The notes under the pieces are model-generated. The model ran no database searches, was not told the DNA's origin, and saw only the letters and a list, made by a program, of their open reading frames with translations. A DNA stretch of 64,000 nt from Hydractinia symbiolongicarpus (taxonomy: Eukaryota; Cnidaria; Hydrozoa; Anthoathecata; Hydractiniidae): positions 29,452,001 to 29,516,000 of the forward strand of contig NC_079884.1 of the NCBI RefSeq assembly GCF_029227915.1, given 5' to 3'. Both the position numbers and the translations under genes were made by a program. This document shows, piece after piece, positions 24,011 to 37,639 of the stretch. How positions within the stretch are numbered: the first letter of the stretch is position 1; each line of letters starts with the position of its first letter.

Positions 24011-25735
24011 GAGGCAGTTTGACTACAAGAAATAACATTCTTATTAATCTGACATGATTGCCGGAACTCAGCGATTACACTGGGCGCTGTGGTAGCGCTT
24101 CATTTAAAAATTTAAATAAATAATTTATTCTTCATTGTGGGACAAATCCTAGCCGTAATCGCGCGCTAAAGAAATAGAGACAGTTTTAAAAACTACAGTT
24201 CATTGACTTTCTAACAGTGTCAATCCGTTTGAGTTACAACGGTTGCGTTATATATTCGTACCAACATGTAGTTAGTGTTCTTTTGCCGATATTACTAAGT
24301 TGTATCGCTTTTAACAGTGAAACGATTGACTGTTGGACTTAATTGAACTGGTTCTGGACTGTGACCTGATAAATGTGATAAATGAGACAATTGGACTCCA
24401 AGAAATAACATTCTTCTTAATTTGACATAATTGCCGGAACTTGGCGATTACACTTGGCGCTGTGGTAGCGCTTCATTTAAAAATTTAGATAAATGAGACA
24501 TCATTTACTGTGGGACCAACCCTAGCCGTTATCGCGCCCTGAAAAAATAGCGACAGATTCAAAAACTACATTTCACTGACTTTCTAACGGTGTCAGTCCG
24601 TTTGAGTTACAACGGTTGGGGGACATATTCGTACCAACATGTATTTAGCGATATTTTTCTGATATTACTAGGTTGCATCGCTTTTAACAGTGGAACGATT
24701 GACTGTGGGACTTAATTGAACTGATTTTGGACTGTGGCCTTATAAGTATTATAAGTTACACAATTGAACTCCAAGAAATAAAATTCTTTTTAATTTAACA
24801 GGATTGTGGGAACTCAGTGATTACACTGGGCGCTGTGGTAGCGCTTTCTTTAAAAATTAAGATAAATTAGTCATTTTTACTGTGAGACCAATCCTAGCCG
24901 TTAGCGCGCGCTGAAGATATAGAGACAGTTTCAAAAACTCCATTTCATTGACTTTCTAACAGTATCAATCCGTTTGAGTTACAACGGTTGCGTCACATAT
25001 TCGTACCAACATGTATTTAGCGATAGTATTCGGATATTCCTAGGTTGCATCGCTTTTAACAGTGAAACGATTGACTGTGGGACTTAATTGAACTGATTTT
25101 GGACTTTGTCCTTATAAATGGGATAAATGAGCTAGTTTGACTAAAATAAATAACATTCTTCATAATTTGACATGATTGCTGGAACTCAGCAATTACACTG
25201 GGCGCTGTGGTAGCACTTTATTAAAAAATTAAGATAAATAAGTTTTTTTTTGCAGTGGGAGCAATCCTGGCCGTTAGCACGCGCTGAACAAATAGGATCA
25301 GTTTCAAAGACTACATTTCATTGACTTTCTAGCGGTTTAAATCCGTTTGAGTTACAACCGTTGCGTCACATATTCGTACCAACATGTATTTAGCGATAGT
25401 ATTCGGATATTCCTAGGTTGCATCGCTTTTAACAGTGAAACGATTGACGGTGGGATTTAATTGAACTGATTTTGGACTTTGTCCTTATAAATGGGATAAA
25501 TGAGCTAGTTTGACTAAAAGAAATAACATTCTTCATAATTTGACATGATTGCTGGAACTCAGCGATTACACTGGGCGCTGTGGTAGCGCTTCATTTAAAA
25601 ATTTAGATAAATGAGTCATCATTTACTGTGGGACCAACCCTAGCCGTTATCGCGCGCTGAAATAATAGCGACAGATTCAAAAACTACATTTCACTGACTT
25701 TCTAACGGTGTCAGTCCGTTTGAGTTACAACGGTT

Positions 25736-28700
25736 GGGGGACATATTCGTACCAACATATATTTAGCGATATTTTTCTCATATTACTAGGTTGCATCGCT
25801 TTTAACAGTGAAACGATTGACTGTGGGACTTAATTGAACTGATTTTGGACTGTGACCTTATAAGTATTATAAGTTAGACAATTGGACCCCAAGAAATAAA
25901 ATTCTTTTTATTTTAACAGGATTGTGGGAACTCAGTGATTACACTGGGCGCTGTGATAGCGCTTTCTTTAAAAATTAAGATAAATCAGTCATTTTTACTG
26001 TGAGACCAATCCTTGCCGTTAGCGCGCGCTGAAGATATAGAGACAATTTCAAAAACTCCATTTCATTGACTTTCTAACAGTATCAATCCGTTTGAGTTAC
26101 AACGGTTGCGTCACATATTCGTACCAACATGTATTTAGCGATAGTATTCGGATATTCCTAGGTTGCATCGCTTTTAACAGTGAAACGATTGACTGTGGGA
26201 CTTAATTGAACTGATTTTGGACTTTGTCCTCATAAATGGGATAAATGAGCTAGTTTGACTAAAATAAATAACATTCTTCATAATTTGACATGATTGCTGG
26301 AACTCAGCGATTACACTGGGCGCTGTGGTAGCACTTTATTAAAAAATTAAGATAAATAAGTCATTTTTTACTGTGGGACTAATCCTTGCCGTCAGTTCGC
26401 GCTGAAGAAATAGAGAGAGTTTCAAAAACTACATTTCATTGACTTCTTGGCGGTATCAATCCATTTGAATTACAACGGTTGCGTCACATATTTGTACCAA
26501 CATGTATTTAGTGATATCGTTCCGATATTACTAAGTTATATCGCTTTTAACAGTGAAACAATTGACTGTGGAACTTAATTGAATTAACTTTGGACTGTGA
26601 CCTTATAAATGTGAAAAGTGAGCCAACTGGACTCCAAGAAATAACATTCTTCTTAATTTGACATGATTGCCGAGACTCAGCGATTACACTGGGCGCTGTG
26701 GTAGCGCTTTATTTAAAAATTAAGATAAATAAGTTATTTTTTGCAGTGGGACCAATCCTGGCCGTTAGCACGCGCTGAACAAATAGGAACAGTTTCAAAG
26801 ACTACATTTCATTGACTTTCTAGCGGTTTAAATCCGTTTGAGTTACAACCGTTGCGTCACATACTCGTACCAACATGTATTTAGCGATAGTATTCGGATA
26901 TTCCTAGGTTGCATCGCTTTTAACAGTGAAACAATTGACTGTGGGACTTAATTGAACTGATTTTGGACGTTGACCTTATCAGTATTATAAGTTAGACAAT
27001 TGGACTCCAAGAAATAACATTCTTCTTAATTTAACATGAATGTGGGAACTCAGTGATTACACTGGGCGCTGTGGTAGCGCTTTATTTAAAAATTAAGATA
27101 AATCAGTCATTTTTACTGTGAGACCAATCCTAGCCGTTAGCGCGCGCTGAAGATATAGAGACAGTTTCAAAAACTCCATTTCATTGACTTTCTAACAGTA
27201 TCAATCCGTTTGAGTAACAACAGTTGCGTCACATATTCGTACCAATATGTGTTTAGCGATAGTATTCGGATATTACTAGGTTGCATCGCTCTTAACAGTG
27301 AAACGTTTGACTGTGGGACTTAATTGAACTGACTTTGGACTTTGACCTTATAAATGTGATAAATGAGACAGTTTGACTACAAGAAATAACATTCTTATTA
27401 ATCTGACATAATTGCTGGATCTCAGCGATTACACTGGGCGCTGCGGTAGCGTTTTATTGAAAAATTAGGATAAATAACTCTTTTTTTACTGTGGGACCAA
27501 TCCTAGCCGTTATCGTGCGCTGAAGAAATAGAGACAGTTTCAAAAACTACATTTCATTGACTTCTGGCGGTATCAATCCATTTGAATTGCAACGGTTGCG
27601 TCACATATTCGTACCAACATGTATTTAGTGATATCTTTCCGATATTACTAAGTTATATCGCTTTTAACAGTGAAACGATTGACTGTGGAACTTAATTGAA
27701 CTAACTTTGGACTGTGACCTTATAAATGTGATAAGTGAGCCAACTGGACTCCAAGAAATAACATTCTTCTTAATTTGACATGATTGCCGAAACTCAGCGA
27801 TTACACTGGGCGCTGTGGTAGCGCTTTATTTAAAAATTAAGATAAATAAGTTATTTTTTGCAGTGGGACAAATCCTGGCCGTTAGCACGCGCTGAACAAA
27901 TTAGAACAGTTTCAAAGACTACATTTCATTGACTTTCTAGCGGTTTAAATCCGTTTGAGTTACAACCGTTGCGTCACATATTCGTACCAACATGTATTTA
28001 GTGATATCTTTCCGATATTACTAAGTTATATCGCTTTTAACAGTGAAACGATTGACTGTGGAACTTAATTGAACTAACTTTGGACTGTGACCTTATAAAT
28101 GTGATAAGTGAGCCAACTGGACTCCGAGAAATAACATTCTTCTTAATTTGACATGATTGCCGAAACTCAGCGATTACACTGGGCGCTGTGGTAGCGCTTC
28201 ATTTAAGAATTTAAATAAATAAGTCATTCTTTATTGTGGGACCAATCCTAGCCGTTATCGCGCGCTGAAGAAATAGAGACAGTTTCAAAAACTACATTTC
28301 ATTGACTTCTTGGCGGTATCAATCCATTTGAATTACAACGGTTGCGTCACATATTCGTACCAACATGTATTTAGCGATATTTTTCTCATATTACTAGGTT
28401 GCATCGCTTTTAACAGTGAAACGATTAACTGTGGGACTTAATTGAACTGATTTTGGACTGTGACCTTATAAGTATTATAAGTTAGACAATTGGACTCCAA
28501 GAAATAACATTCTTTTTAATTTAACATGATTGTGGGAACTCAATGATTACACTGGGCGCTGTGGTAGCGCTTTATTTAAAAATTAAGATAAATCAGTCAT
28601 TTTTACTGTGAGACCAATCCTAGCCGTTAGCGCGCACTGAAGATATAGAGACAGTTTCAAAAACTCCATTTCATTGACTTTCTAACCGTATCAATCCATT

Positions 28701-31700
28701 TGAGTTACAACGGTTGCGTCACATATTCGTACCAACATGTATTTAGCTATAGTATTCGGATATTACTAGGTTGCATCGCTTTTAACAGTGAAACGTTTGA
28801 CTGTGGGACTTAATTGAACTGACTTTGGACTTTGACCTTATAAATGTGATAAATGAGACAGTTTGACTACAAGAAATAACATTCTTATTAATCTGACATA
28901 ATTGCTGGATCTCAGCGATTACACTGGGCGCTGCGGTAGCGTTTTATTGAAAAATTAGGATAAATAAGTCTTTTTTTACTGTGGGACCAATCCTAACCGT
29001 TATCGTGCGCTGCAAAAATAGAGACAGTTTCAAAAACTACATTTCATTGACTTCTTGGCGGTATCAATCCATTTGAATTGCAACGGTTGCGTCACATATT
29101 CGTACCAACATGTATTTAGTGATATCTTTCCGATATTACTAAGTTATATCGCTTTTAACAGTGAAACGATTGACTGTGGAACTTAATTGAACTAACTTTG
29201 GACTGTGACCTTATAAATGTAATAAGTGAGCCAACTGGACTCCAAGAAAAAACATTCTTCTTAATTTGACATGATTGCCGAAACTCAGCGATTACACTGG
29301 GCGCTGTGGTAGCCCTTTATTTAAAAATTAAGATAAATAAGTTATTTTTTGCAGTGGGACAAATCCTGGCCGTTAGCACGCGCTGAACAAATAGGAAAAG
29401 TTTCAAAGACTACATTTCATTGACTTTCTAGCGGTTTAAATCCGTTTGAGTTACAACCGTTGCGTCACATATTCGTACCAACATGTATTTAGCGATAGTA
29501 TTCGGATATTCCTAGGTTGCATCGCTTTTAACAGTGAAACGATTGACTGTGGGACTTAATTGAACTGATTTTGGACTTTGTCCTTATAAATGGGATAAAT
29601 GAGCAAGTTTGACTAAAAGAAATAACATTCTTCATAATTTGACATGATTGCTGGAACTCAGCGTTTACACTGGGCGCTGTGGCAGCGCTTTATTAAAAAA
29701 TTAAGATAAATAAGTCATTTTTTACTGTGGGACTAATCCTTGTCGTCAGTTCGCGCTGAAGAAATAGAGACAGTTTCAAAAACTACATTTCATTGACTTC
29801 TTGGCGGTATCAATCCATTTGAATTGCAACGGTTGCGTCACATATTCGTACCAACATGTATTTAGTGATATCTTTCCGATATTACTAAGTTATATCGCTT
29901 TTAACAGTGAAACGATTGACTGTGGAACTTAATTGAATTAACTTGGGACTGTGACCTTATAAATGTGATAAGTGAGCCAACTGGACTCCAAGATATAACA
30001 TTCTTTTTAATTTGACATGATTGCCGGAACTCAGCGATTACACTGGGCGCTGTGGTAGTGCTTCATTTAAGAATTTAAATAAATAAGTTATTCTTTATTG
30101 TGGGACCAATCCTAGCCGTTATCGCGCGCTGAAGAAATAGAGACAGTTTCAAATCATAAATTTCATTGACTTTCTACCAGTGTCAATCCGTTTGAGTTAC
30201 AACGGTTGCGTTACATATTCGTACCAACATGTATTTAGTGATATCTTTCCGATATTACTAAGTTATATCGCTTTTAACAGAAAAACGATTGACTGTGGAA
30301 CTTAATTGAACTAACTTTGGACTGTGACCTTATAAATGTGATAAGTGAGCCAACTGGACTCCAAGAAATAACATTCTTCTTAATTTGACATGATTGCCGA
30401 AACTCAGCGATTACACTGGGCGCTGTGGTAGCGCTTTATTTAAAAATTAAGATAAATAAGTTATTTTTTGCAGTGGGACAAATCCTGGCCGTTAGCACGC
30501 GCTGAACAAATAGGAACAGTTTCAAAGACTACATTTCATTGACTTTCTAGCGGTTTAAATCCGTTTGAGTTACAACCGTTGCGTCACATATTCGTACCAA
30601 CATGTATTTAGCGATAGTATTTGGATATTCCTAGGTTGCATCGCTTTTAACAGTGAAACGATTGACTGTGGGACTCAATTGAACTGATTTTGGACTTTGT
30701 CCTTATAAATGGGATAAATGAGCTAGTTTGAATAAAAGAAATAACATTCTTCTAAATTTGACATGATTGCCGGAACTCAGCCATTACACTGGGCGCTGTG
30801 GTAGTGCTTCATTTAAGAATTTAAATAAATAAGTCATTCTTTATTGTGGGACCAATCCTAGCCGTTATCGCGCGCTGAAGAAATAGAGACAGTTTCAAAA
30901 ACTACATTTCATTGACTTCTTGGCGGTATCAATCCATTTGAATTGCAACGGTTGCGTCACATATTCGTACCAACATGTATTTAGTGATATCTTTCCGATA
31001 TTACTAAGTCATATCGCTTTTAACAGTGAAACGATTGACTGTGGAACTTAATTGAATTAACTTGGGACTGTGACCTTATAAATGTGATAAGTGAGCCAAC
31101 TGGACTCCAAGAAATAACATTCTTTTTAATTTGACATGATTGCCGGAACTCAGCGATTACACTGGGCGCTGTGGTAGTGCTTCATTTAAGAATTTAAATA
31201 AATAAGTTATTCTTTATTGTGGGACCAATCCTAGCCGTTATCGCGCGCTGAAGAAATAGAGACAGTTTCAAAAACTACATTTCATTGACTTCTTGGCGGG
31301 ATCAATCCATTTGAATTACAACGGTTGCGTCACATATTCGTACCAACATGTATTTAGTGATATCTTTCCGATATTACTAAGTTATATCGCTTTTAACAGT
31401 GAAACGATTGACTGTGGAACTTAATTGAACTAACTTTGGACTGTGACCTTATAAATGTGATAAGTAAGCCAACTGGACTCCAAGAAAAAACATTCTTCTT
31501 AATTTGACATGATTGCCGAAACTCAGCGATTACACTGGGCGCTGTGGTAGTGCTTTATTTAAAAATTAAGATACATAAGTTATTTTTTGCAGTGGGACCA
31601 ATCCTGGCCGTTAGCACGCGCTGAACAAATAGGAAAAGTTTCAAAGACTACACTTCATTGACTTTCTAGCGGTTTAAATCCGTTTGAGTTACAACCGTTG

Positions 31701-34700
31701 CGTCACATATTCGTACCAACATGTATTTAGCGATAGTATTCGGATATTCCTAGGTTGCATCGCTTTTAACAGTGAAACGATTGACTGTGGGACTTAATTA
31801 AACTTATTTTGGACTTTGTCCTTATAAATGGGATAAATGAGCTAGTTTGACTAAAAGAAATAACATTCTTCATAATTTGACATGATTGCTGGAACTCAGC
31901 GATTACACTGGGCGCTGTGGTATCGCTTTGTTAAAAAATTAGGATAAATAAGTCATTTGTTACTGTGGGACTAATCCTTGCCGTTAGTTTGCGCTGAAGA
32001 AATAGAGACAGTTTCAAAAACTACATTTCATTGACTTCTTGGCGGTATTAATCCATTTGAATTACAACGGTTGCGTCACATATTCGTACCAACATGTATT
32101 AAGTGATATCTTTCCGATATTACTAAGTTATATCGCTTTTAACAGTGAAACGATTGACTGTGGAACTTAATTGAGCTAACTTGGGACTGTGACCTTATAA
32201 ATGTGATAAATGAGCCAACTGGACTCCAAGAAATAACATTCTTCTAAATTTGACATGATTGCCGGAACTCAGCGATTACACTGGGCGCTGTGGTTGCGCT
32301 TCATTTAAAAATTTAAATAAATAAGTCATTCTTTATTGTGGGACCAATCCTAGCCGTTATCGCGCGCTGAAGAAATAGAGACAGTTTCAAAAACTACATT
32401 TCATTGACTTTCTAACGGTGTCAATCCGTTTGAGTTACAACGGTTGCGTCATATATTCGTACCAACATGTATTTAGTGATTTTTTTCCGATATTACTAAG
32501 TTGTATCGCTTTTAACAGTGAAACGATTGACTGTGGGACTTAATTGAACTGGTTCTGGACTGTGACCTGATAAATGTGATAAATGAGACAATTGGACTCC
32601 AAGAAATAACATTCTTCTTAATTTGACATAATTGCCGGAACTCAGCGATTACACTGGGCGCTGTGGTAGCGCTTCATTTAAAAATTCAGATAAATGAGTC
32701 ATCATTTACTGTGGGACCAATCCTAGCCGATATTGCGCGCTGAAGAAATAGCGGTAGATTCAAAAACTACATTTCACTGACTTTCTAACGGTGTCAGTCC
32801 GTTTGAGTTACAACGGTTGGGTGACATATTCGTACCAACATGTATTTAGCGATATTTTTTTCATATTACTAGGTTGCATCGCTTTTAACAGTGAAACGAT
32901 TGACTGTGGGACTTAATTGAACTGATTTTGGACTGTGACCTTATAAGTATTATAAGTTAGACAATTGAACTCCAAGAAATAACATTCTTTTTAATTTAAC
33001 ATGATTGTAGGAACTCAGTGACTACACTGGGCGCTGTGGTAGCGCTTTATTTAAAAATTAAGATAAATCAGTCATTTTTACTGTGGGACCAATCCTAGCC
33101 GTTAGCGCACGCTGAAGATATAGAGACAGTTTCAAAAACTCCATTTCATTGACTTTCTAACAGTGTCAATCCGTTTGAGTTACAACGGTAGCGTCACATA
33201 TTCGTACCAACATGTATTTAGCGATAGTATTCGGATATTACTAGGTTGCATCGCTTTTAACAGTGAAACGTTTGACTGTGGGACTTAATTGAACTGACTT
33301 TGGACTTTGACCTTATAAATGTGATAAATGAGACAGTTTGACTACAAGAAGTAACATTCTTATTAATCTGACATAATTGCTGGAACTCAGCGATTACACT
33401 GGGCGCTGCGGTAGCGTTTTATTTAAAAATTAGGATAAATAAGTCTTTTTTTACTGTGGGACCAATCCTAGCAGTTATCGTGCGCTGAAGAAATAGAGAC
33501 AGTTTCAAAAACTACATTTCATTGATTTCTTGGCGGTATCAATCCATTTGAATTACAAGGGTTGCGTCACATATTCGTACCAACATGTATTTAGTGATAT
33601 CTTTCCGATATTACTAAGTTATATCGCTTTTAACAGTGAAACGATTGACTGTGGAACTTAATTGAACTAACTTTGGACTGTGACCTTATAAATGTGATAA
33701 GTGAGCCAACTGGACTCCAAGAAATAACATTCTTCTTAATTTGACATGATTGCGAAACTCAGCAATTACACTGGGCGCTGTGGTAGCGCTTTATTTAAAA
33801 ATTAAGATAAATAAGTTATTTTTTGCAGTGGGACCAATCCTGGCCGTTAGCACGCGCTGAACAAATAGGAACAGTTTCAAAGACTACATTTCATTGACTT
33901 TCTAGCGGTTTAAATCAGTTTGAGTTACAACCGTTGCGTCACATATTCGTACCAACATGTATTTAGTGATAGTATTCGGATATTCCTAGGTTGCATCGCT
34001 TTTAACAGTGAAACGATTGACTGTGGGACTTAATTGAACTGATTGTGGACTTTGTCCTTATAAATGGGATAAATGAGCTAGTTTGACTAAAAGAAATAAC
34101 ATTCTTCATAATTTGACATGGTTGCTGGAACTCAGCGATTACACTGGGCGCTGTGGTAGCGCTTTATTAAAAAATTAAGATAAATAAGTCATTTTTTACT
34201 GTGGGACTAATCCTTGCCGTCAGTTCGCGCTGAAGAAATAGAGACAGTTTCAAAAACTACATTTCATTGACTTCTTGGCGGTATCAATCTCTTTGAATTA
34301 CAACGGTTGCGTCACATATTCGTACCAACATGTATTTAGTGATATCTTTCCGATATTACTAAGTTATATCGCTTTTAACAGTGAAACGATTGACTGTGGA
34401 ACTTAATTGAATTAACTTGGGACTGTGACATTATAAATGCGATAAGTGAGCCAACTGGACTCCAAGAAATAATATTCTTCTTAATTTGACATGATTGCCG
34501 AAACTCAGCGATTACACTGGGCGCTGTGGTAGCGCTTTATTTAAAAATTAAGATACATAAGTCATTTTTTGCAGTTGGACCAATCCTGGCCGTTAGCACG
34601 CGCTGAACAAATAGGAACAGTTTCAAAGACTACATTTCATTGACTTTCTAGCGGTTTAAATGCGTTTGAGTTACAACCGTTGCGTCACATATTCGTACCA

Positions 34701-35054
34701 ACATGTATTTAGCGATAGTATTCGGATATTCCTAGGTTGCATCGCTTTTAACAGTGAAACGATTGACTGTGGAACTTATTTGAACTGATTTTGGACTTTG
34801 TCCTTTTAAATGGGATAAATGAGTTAGTTTGACTAAAAGAAATAACATTCTTCATAATTTGACATGAATGCTGGGACTCAGCGATTACACTAGGCGCTGT
34901 GGTAGCGCTTTAATAAAAAATTAAGATAAATAAGTCATTTTTTACTGTGGGACCAATCCTTGCCGTTAGTTCGCGCTGAAGAAATAGGGACAGCTTCAAA
35001 AACTACATTGCATTGACTTCTTGGCGGTATCAATCCATTTGAGTTACAACGGTT
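25736..35054. repeat. Block V: V, R, P and Q monomers with swapped right halves
   Basis: Starts: 25736 P, 26108 R, 26481 V/Q, 26854 R-type opening with P body, 27226 Q, 27598 V/Q, 27971 V/U, 28344 P, 28716 Q, 29089 V/Q, 29462 R, 29835 V/U, 30208 V/Q, 30581 R/U, 30954 V/U, 31327 V/Q, 31700 R, 32073 V/U, 32446 T, 32819 P, 33191 Q, 33564 V/Q, 33936 R, 34309 V/Q, 34682 R. V has GATATCTTTCCG, AAGTTATATCG and GAGCCAACTGGACTCC. Its Q-type right half reads TTTTTTGCAGTGGGAC and CTGGCCGTTAGCACGCG. P-Q-V-R at 28344-29834 recurs at 32819-34308, offset about 4475 bp (twelve monomers). Confidence 0.82.
29089..32445. repeat. V/Q - R - V/U trimer higher-order repeat, three rounds
   Basis: Three consecutive 1119-bp units start at 29089, 30208 and 31327, each of three 373-bp monomers in the order V with Q-type right half, R, V with U-type right half. 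The middle unit's R monomer (30581) has a U right half in place of its own, probably a local conversion from its neighbour. The monomer at 30208 has AACAGAAAAACG where others read AACAGTGAAACG. Confidence 0.83.
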
Positions 35055-37291
35055 GCGTCACATATTCGTACCAACATGTATTTAGCGATAGTATTCGGAT
35101 ATTACTAGGTTGCATCGCTTTTAACAGTGAAACGTTTGACTGTGGGTTTTAATTGAACTGACTTTGGACTTTGACCTTATAAATGTGATAAATGAGACAG
35201 TTTGACTACAAGAAATAACATTCTTATTAATCTGACATAATTGCTGGAACTCAGCAATTACACTGGGCGCTGCGGTAGCGTTTTATTAAAAAATTAGGAT
35301 AAATAAATCTTTTTTTACTGTGAGACCAATCCTAGCCGTTAGTTCGCGCTGAAGAAATAGAGACAGTTTCAAAAACTACATTTCATTGACTTCTTGGCGG
35401 AATCAATCCGGTTGAGTTACAACGGTTGCGTCACATATTCGTACCAACATGTATTTAGCGATAGTATTCGGATATTACTAGGTTGCATCGCTTTTAACAG
35501 TGAAACGTTAGACTGTGGGACTTAATTGAACTGACTTTGGACTTTGACCTTATAAATGTGATAAATGAGACAGTTTGACTACAGGAAATAACATTCTTAT
35601 TAACCTGACATAATTGCTGGAACTCAGCGACTACACTGGGCGCTGTGGTAGCGTTTTATTTAAAAATTAAGATAAATAAGTCTTTTTTTACTGTGGGACC
35701 ATTCCTAGCCGTTAGTTCGCGCTGAAGAAATAGAGACAGTTTCACAAACTACATTTCATTGACTTTCTAACGGTGTCAATCCGGTTGAGTTACAACGGTT
35801 GCGTCACATATTCGTACCAACATGTATTTAGCGATAGTATTCGGATATTGCTAGGTTGCATCGCTTTTAACAGTGAAACGTTTGACTGTGGGACTTAATT
35901 GAACTGATTTTGGACTTTGACCTTGTAAATGTGTTAAATGAGCCAGTTTGGCTACAAGAAATAACATTCTTCTTATTTTGACATGATTGCTGGAACTTAG
36001 CGATTACACTGGGCACTGTGGTAGCGCTTTATTAAAAAATTAAGATAAACAATTCATTTTTTACTGTGGGACCAATCCTAGCCGTTAGCTCGCGCTGAAG
36101 AAGTAGAGACAGTTTCAAAAACTACTTTTCATTGAATTTCTAACGGTGTCAATTCGTTTGAGTTACAACGGTTGCGTCACATATTCGTACCAACATGTAT
36201 TTATTGATTTTTTTCCGATATTACTAAGTTGTATTGCTTTTAACAGTGAAACGATTGACTGTGGGAATTAATTGATCTGATTCTGGAATGTGACCTTATA
36301 AATGTGATAAATGAGCCATTGGTCACCAAGGAATAACATTCCTCTTAATTTGACATGATTGCTAGAATTCAACGATTACATTAGGCTCTGTGGTAGCGCT
36401 TTATTTAAAAATTTAGATAAATAAGACTTTTCTTACTGTGGGACCAATCCTGGCCGTTAGCACGCGCTGAATAAATAGGAACAGTTCCAAAGACTACATT
36501 ACGTTGACTTTCTAGCGGCATAAATCCGTTTGAGTTACAACGGTTGCGTCACATATTCGTACAAACTTGTATTTAGCGATAGTGTTTGGATATTACTATG
36601 TTGCATCGTTTTAAACAGTGAAACGTTTGACTGTGGGACTAAATTTAACTGATTTTGGACTTTGACCTTATAAATGTGATAAATGAGGCAGTTTGACTAC
36701 AAGAAGTATTATTCTTCTTAATTTGACATGATTCCTGGAACTCAGCGATTACACTGGGCGCTGTGGTAACGCTTTATTAAAAAATTAAGATAAATAAGTC
36801 ATTTTTAACTGTGGGACCAATCCTAGCCGGTAGTTCGCGCTGAAGAAATAGAGACAGTTTCAAAAACTACCTTTCATTGACTTTCTAACGGTGTCAATTT
36901 GTTTGAGTTACAACGGCTGCGTCACATATTCGTAACAACATGTATTTAGTGATTTTCTTCCGATATTACTAAGTTGTATTGCTTTTAACAGTGAAACGAT
37001 TGACTGTGGGAATTAATAGAACTGACTCTGGACTGTGACCTTATAAATGTGATAAATGAGCCAATTGGTGTCCAAAGAATAACATTCTTCTTAATTTGAC
37101 ATGATTGCTGGAATTAAGCGATTTCATTAGGCTCTGTGGTAGCGCCTTATTTTTAAATTTAGATAAATAAGTCTTTTCTTACTGTGGGACCAATCCTGGC
37201 CGTTAGTACGCGCTGAATATATAAGAACAGTTCCAAAGACTACATTTCATTAACTTTCTAGCGGTATAAGTCCGTTTGAGTTACAACGGTT

Positions 37292-37639
37292 CTGTGACAT
37301 ATTCGTACCAACATGTATTTAGCGATAGTATTCGGATTTTACTAGGTTGCATCGCTTTTAACAGTGAAACGCTTGACTGCGGGACTTAATTGAACTGATT
37401 TTGGACTTTGACCTTGTAAATGTGATAAATGAGCCAATTGGACTCCAAGGAATAACATTCTTCTTAAATCGACATGATTGTTGGAATTCAGCGAGTACAC
37501 TAGGCTCTGTGATAGCGCTTTATTTAAAAATTTAGATAAATAAGTCTTTTTTTGCACGCGCTGAATAAATAGGAACAGGTTCACAGACTACATTTCATTG
37601 ACTTTCTAGCGGTGTCAATTCGTTTGAGTTACAACGGTT
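37292..37639. repeat. Chimeric monomer with 25-bp deletion (348 bp)
   Basis: The left half matches 38757 (TCTGTGACAT, CGGATTTTACT, GCTTGACTGCGGG). From about 37430 it matches the right half of 39502 (CAATTGGACTCCAAGG, TTAAATCGACATG, CTCTGTGATAGCG). At 37553-37555 it reads TTTTTTTGCACGCGCTG, whereas 39502 and 41738 have 25 more bases (TGTGGGACC to CCGTTAGC). Two bases, GC, are shared at the junction. The deletion also shifts frame and allows an 80-codon stop-free run on the minus strand (37342-37584, GTG start). That run crosses the junction and is satellite sequence, not a gene. Confidence 0.88.

Larger units (their letters stand above)
21944..25362. repeat. Five-monomer higher-order repeat of about 1.9 kb
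   Basis: Unit 1 (21944-23844, 1901 bp) is duplication monomer, T, P, R, T. Unit 2 begins at 23845 and repeats duplication monomer, T (24245), P (24618) and an R left half (24990), then departs when 24990 switches to a Q right half. Corresponding monomers share fine detail such as the GCGTTATATATTCG opening of T and the TTAACAGGATTGTGGG of P. Unit 1 is 10 bp longer in its T monomer because of the inverted duplication at 22483-22518. Confidence 0.8.
18508..25735. repeat. Block IV: array with 27-bp-duplication monomers
   Basis: Starts: 18508 (399 bp), 18907 R, 19280 (400), 19680 T, 20053 V/U, 20426 T, 20799 (399), 21198 R/T, 21571 T, 21944 (400), 22344 T (383), 22727 P, 23099 R, 23472 T, 23845 (400), 24245 T, 24618 P, 24990 R/Q, 25363 R/T. 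The U right half is recognised by AAATAATTTATTCTTCATTG and GCGCGCTAAAG. The duplication-bearing monomers mostly open with GGTTGGGGGACATATTCG and GATATTTTTCTGATATT. Many monomers here join the left half of one type to the right half of another. Confidence 0.85.

Noticed and set aside
37342-37584. 80-codon minus-strand open reading frame (GTG start)
   Set aside because: It lies inside a satellite monomer and crosses a 25-bp deletion junction. Related intact monomers lack the frame, no ribosome binding or domain signal is seen, and the product is low-information satellite translation.
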